37,576 nt of DNA, taken from contig JAAMPI010000446.1 of the NCBI GenBank assembly GCA_013054445.1, positions 1 to 37,576 on the forward strand. Reading direction: 5' to 3'. A program made the translations under genes and the position numbers. Each line of letters starts with the position of its first letter. Position 1 is the first letter of the stretch. The notes beneath the pieces were generated by a model. The model saw only the letters and a program-made list of their open reading frames with translations, did no database searches and was not told the DNA's origin. This stretch comes from Cudoniella acicularis (lineage: Eukaryota > Ascomycota > Leotiomycetes > Helotiales > Helotiaceae). Shown piece by piece: positions 33,749 to 37,576 of the stretch.

Positions 33749-35229
33749 TTATGACAAAGGCACCACGATTCGTGGCCCATTGACCGATCCATCACGAAGC
33801 CTATCCAACGCAGCGTTGATACCCTCCAACCCACCCTCCGCAACCTCGATATCCAGCGTTGTGAGCAGTCCTCCTTGCAACAACTTCTCCAACCACAGCA
33901 TCAATTGCTCGCCAACATCTGGTGCCTCGTGGAATACTTTGATTGGGACGGAATGATATGATACACCGAGGGCTGGTTGCTTTGGCAGACCTGTGAGACC
34001 GACAAGATAGGCACCGCCTTCAATTCCCTCGAGTTCGAATTGCATACCCTGTGCCAGCATTTCGGCGCTTTCTCTTCCTCTCGTATCGAGCCCAAATCGA
34101 AGTTTTCCTCTGGTAATACTCCTCAAAATCGAAACAGCCCGTTGCGGATTCAGTCGATCCACCAATAAATCGGCACCATATTTCAACATTCGCTCTCCGC
34201 TTCTCGCGACATCAATTACAGCTATAACTCTGAGACCGGCGAGTTTCGCGAGCTGTATAGCACAACACCCGGTTGCAGACGAGCCTTTCGGAAAGAGGTT
34301 AGCAAGGGAAATTTTGAGAGTTCTTGGAATTGTACCTCCCCATACTGCTATCCATTCCCCAGGTTTTGCCCTTCGACTTTCTGGTATCCCGTCAAAGCAC
34401 TCAGACCTGATATCTGTTGGCAGCGATTCTCGATTTAGAGCGCGGATGATCCGGAGTAGATCCGGACCGTGCGGACCGTTTTCACCAACTTTGAAATCCA
34501 TCCCTAAACATATTCCCAGCGCAAGTGCAGCTGCTACAAAGGCAACGCCAAGAGGAGCAGCATCTTTTGAGGCAATGTTCGGCGGTAATTTACAGGCATT
34601 AAAATCCGAAACCGCAGCGTACTGCTGATATGCCGACTTGCGCGAGTCTCGATAATCCGTTGATATAGCCATGATCTACTATGTGTGTGAGTAACAGTAT
34701 TTGCGGTTGGAAGATCAACTCACCCGATCACCAACTTGAAAGCGCGACACTTTCTTAGGTGCTTTAACAACCTTGCCAGCAAGATCACGCCCACTGATAC
34801 AAGGTAGAGTTGGAAGGCCAAACCCAAAATCTCTATGCTGGCTATCAGCAAGTATTGAGACGATATCATTTCCACCTACGGAGCCTTCCAGTCAATCGGA
34901 TTTAATCCCACAACTTCAACCTGAACCAACATCTCTCTATCATTTTTAACCCTTGGTATTGGTTGCTCTCGGGTATGGGTATATCTCTGCTTCGGTCCAT
35001 GCAGAAGAAGTGCTTCTTGGTGGGAAATTTCAAAACTTTCAGTGGTACTCGCAGACGTTACTGTAGGTTCTGGTCCTGGTGTTCCGAGAGAAAATATTAC
35101 TTCAGGTTCCGTCTCTGGTTCGGGCCAATGATGGACCAATTTTTGTTCGCTTCCCGCTGGAGGTGTCTTGGGGGGAGTAAATGCTTGATCAAGCGATTGA
35201 GAAATATATTTTCTATCATTTTGTATCAT
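33749..35229 (-). CDS. MDR-superfamily oxidoreductase (enoyl-reductase-like)
   Basis: Medium-chain dehydrogenase/reductase of the fungal trans-enoyl reductase/quinone-oxidoreductase type, NADPH-dependent by family. Four exons: 35229-34880, 34841-34724, 34675-34336 and 34284-33749, about 447 aa. Features: VEVVGLNPIDWK, LPCISGRDLAGKVVKAP and FQVGDR in the GroES-like part; ISTDYRDSRKSAYQQYAAV; then the Rossmann turn WGGSSATGCCAIQLAKLAG. The third intron (34335-34285) is 51 nt without a stop, so it is easily read as 17 extra residues inside that turn; its GTACAA donor, GCTAAC branch and AAAG acceptor and the family pattern argue for splicing. About 80 N-terminal residues rich in Pro and Glu precede the usual start. 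The role in the cluster is unknown. Confidence 0.85.
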
Positions 35230-36311
35230 CTTTTTGAGCTCTTTGGGATGCGTATGTGAATTAGTCCTGCAGCTGGGAAACGATATTTCTGCTGTAAAAT
35301 GACAGCATTGCATCCCACTGGGCAAGATACCAGTAGCTTTACCGGTAGCCGATCAAGCGTGCCGATTCATCCACTTACAAAGCGGATTCTCTATCATAAG
35401 ATTCATAATCCTCTTTACGGGTTAGGTTAGCAAGGTATTTGGTCAAGTATGCGGAGAATTGCGTGATTGCTAATGCATGCGCTAGCTTTTCGCTAAAGTT
35501 TTGCTTCCTGATAGGTTATAGCTTTTCTCATACAGTTTTGGTACCTTCACGGTGCAAGCGCACTTTTCGTGAGTCTATGTGCTTTATTTTCTACAGCTCC
35601 TTGTCCTTTGAGATTTTGATCCACCAAGCTTTTGACAATTTGTGGCTATTTTTGAAGGACAATTCCACCCCAAATCATATCTCGCTGGACCTTTAAACCT
35701 CTGGTATTATGTGGCGTCTTGGCAAAGAGAACTCGAAGCTTAAATTCATTTTCCAATTTACACAAGTGAAACCAGCCTCCAGATGTGAATAGTTAATTAC
35801 CCGACATATTTCGGTCATATTGCGAGCTAGCATCATGTTCTTAGAGGTTGAAAATTCTCGCCTGGATTTGTTTGATTGTAAGGTCTGACGGGCGACACGG
35901 AAATTCTCCAAACCAGAGTAATCAGCACGTGCAATCTTTGGTCCCAAAAGCTAGTGCGGAAACGTTATGCGCTTTGTGATCTGCAATACCTATATGCATG
36001 GCAGTCGCACCATACTATTCTTAGGTGCCCTGCCCCCGCCTTTGTTCACATGTTGGCAGAATTTATCACCACGTTACAGCATCACGCAATATGCTGCCTG
36101 GCAATTGGCGTTGGGATTGCTTTACGCTGAAGATGACGAACGGTTGCCAAATGTTACGCCATCTCATTTCAGATATCAATTGTCAAATATCTAGGTAGTG
36201 TTGCGCAGCTTAATTAAAGTGCGAAGTGTTAGCTTTTTTGGATAGGAAAGCTTGTCGTTAGGAAGATAATCTACTGGTTATAATTTACATCTTCTCAACA
36301 ATATCGAAATC
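35230..36311. promoter_or_regulatory. Bidirectional promoter region of reductase and SfnB-like genes
   Basis: About 1.1 kb between two divergently transcribed cluster genes, so it must carry both promoters. Small frames (35439-35696 plus, 35693-35947 minus, 35967-36194 plus) show no family features. No convincing CYS3/MetR palindrome was spotted. Confidence 0.45.
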
Positions 36312-37576
36312 ATGGCTCCGTCCATTGTTCAAGAAACAGGCGTGAAAGATGACGGCACGGCTCAGCAGCAAATTCCCTTCAAATCTGTCCCGAACCCAGC
36401 TTCTGACTCTGCTGTCTATGATATCCATCACCAGAAGTTCACCACCGAAGGCCAACCAAGTACAACTGATGCATGGATCGAGCGAGCAAAGCAGGTGTCT
36501 GAAATCCTTGCCCAAGATGCTGCAGAAAGAGACATTGAAAACAAATCGCCGCGGGCGGAAGCCCAATTGCTGAAAAGTTCTGGGCTACTCAAAGTGCTTG
36601 GTCCGAAGGAGATCGGAGGTGGTGGCCAGACTTGGGATGTGGGGTACAAGGTCATCAGGGAAGTTGCGAAGGGAGATGGCAGCATTGGCATGTTACTGGG
36701 ATATCATATATTGTGGTCCACGACTGCGAATGTTGTCGGCAGTGATGAACAGAAGCATCGGTTTCAGAAGTTGATCATTGAGAACAACTATTTTGTCGGC
36801 GGTTTGTCTATACCTAAATGTTGCAAGATTGAAGCTGACAAGTCTAGGAGCTGTCAATCCTCGTGATAGTGATCTCAAAATCACGGACAAGGGAGATCAT
36901 GTAGTTTTCAATGGATTTAAACATTTCAACACTGGTGGCGTCGTATCTGATCTCACAGTTCTTGAAGGCGTCCTCGAGGGTACGGAAAATCACATCTTTA
37001 CAATCGTACCCACCCAACAACCAGGCATTCAATTCGCGGTATTTACTCCCTATTTCCCTCGCACCGCCTTTCCGTACTAAAACTCTTCACAGCATAATTG
37101 GAACAACATCGGCCTCCGGCTCACCGAATCCGGCAGCGTCAAAATCGACTCAGTTTCCGTCCCCTGGGTCGACGCTCTCGGCTGGGACCCTCACACCAAA
37201 ACGCCCCTCCCCTCCATCCTCCAGATCCCCTTCGCGACTCTCCTCCTCCCCACCATCCAACTAGTCTTCTCAAATTTCTACACAGGCATCGCCCTCGGCT
37301 CGCTCCGCTTCGCAGCAAAATACACCACGACATCAACACGAGCATGGCCTTTCGGCGGCGACAACAAATCTTCTGCCACCGAGGAATTCTATATCTTAGA
37401 AAGATATGGGAATTTCTTTGCGCATTTGAGAGCCGCGGAAACGCTGCTTGATCGTGCGGGGGAGGAAATTTCCTCTTTATATGTTAGGTATGGGGAGGAT
37501 AGGAAGGGGGTGAGCGAGAGGCAGAGGGGAGAAGTGGCGGAGTGGGTGGCGAGTGCGAAGGTTGTTAGTACGGAGA
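36312..37576 (+). CDS. SfnB/DszC-like acyl-CoA-dehydrogenase-fold flavin monooxygenase (partial)
   Basis: Acyl-CoA dehydrogenase-fold protein of the SfnB/DszC (dibenzothiophene monooxygenase) group. DszC-type enzymes use reduced flavin to oxygenate sulfur; SfnB is encoded with sulfone-utilisation genes in bacteria. Exons 36312-36801, 36848-37038 and 37093 to the window edge, phases consistent. Segments: LLKSSGLLKVLGPKEIGGGG, REVAKGDGSIGMLLGYH, NPRDSDLKITDKGDHVVFNG, KHFNTGGVVSDLTVLEG, NNIGLRLTESGSVKIDSVSV and FYTGIALGSLRFAAKY, as in this group. The open frame reaches 37576 without a stop, so the C-terminus is missing. The first 30 residues are Gln/Ser/Pro-rich. No peroxisomal signal can be judged because the end is absent. 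Confidence 0.88.

Noticed and set aside
27917..37576. Secondary-metabolite cluster interpretation
   Set aside because: FMO and enoyl-reductase-like genes occur in such clusters, but no PKS, NRPS or terpene core gene is visible, while two sulfone-type enzymes are. The edge of the window limits this judgement.
36312..37576. Ordinary beta-oxidation acyl-CoA dehydrogenase
   Set aside because: Segments such as the GLLKVLGPKEIGGGG and NNIGLRLTESGSV parts resemble the SfnB/DszC group more than fatty-acid dehydrogenases, and the SfnG-like neighbour supports this.
1..37576. CRISPR arrays, bacterial operons, riboswitches or phage
   Set aside because: The window is eukaryotic, with introns throughout; no regularly spaced repeats were seen.

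Overview
The window reads as nuclear DNA of a filamentous ascomycete (Pezizomycotina; a Leotiomycetes-like fungus would fit, but the class is not proven). The evidence is short GT-AG introns of about 45-80 nt with CTAAC-type branch sites, fungus-specific families (Rds1-type ferritin-like protein, 2EXR proteins, a long DUF676 esterase), and a transposon showing the CpA-to-TpA mutation pattern of repeat-induced point mutation (RIP). Gene models were spliced by hand and checked by exon phase and resemblance to the family.

Layout. 0.4-1.5 kb: Rds1-like secreted ferritin-fold gene (minus). 2.9-3.6 kb: N-containing degenerate repeat. 3.9-6.3 kb: 11-exon secreted heme peroxidase (minus). 7.4-11.5 kb: RIP-mutated Helitron (Rep plus PIF1-type helicase) in one unshifted frame with 46 in-frame stops. 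11.9-15.9 kb: three minus-strand 2EXR paralogues, only the middle one intact. 16.5-18.9 kb: RBR ubiquitin ligase. 19.7-23.2 kb: DUF676 lipase/esterase. 23.6-27.5 kb: gene-poor, AT-rich, partly RIP-like. 27.5-27.7 kb: a tRNA-Ser(GCU) that becomes a complete cloverleaf only after removal of two GT-AG introns. 27.9-37.6 kb: a block of oxidoreductase genes.

The last block holds a dimethylsulfone monooxygenase (SfnG-like, minus), an F-box-like gene (plus), a flavin-containing monooxygenase (minus), a medium-chain dehydrogenase/enoyl reductase (minus) and an SfnB/DszC-like acyl-CoA-dehydrogenase-fold monooxygenase that runs off the right edge (plus). SfnG and SfnB belong to bacterial sulfone-sulfur scavenging. 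Their proximity in a fungal genome, with introns, suggests a eukaryotic organosulfur-desulfurisation cluster.

The two most notable signals are the tRNA with mRNA-type introns and the sulfone cluster. Function assignments rest on recognising families by eye; no search was run.
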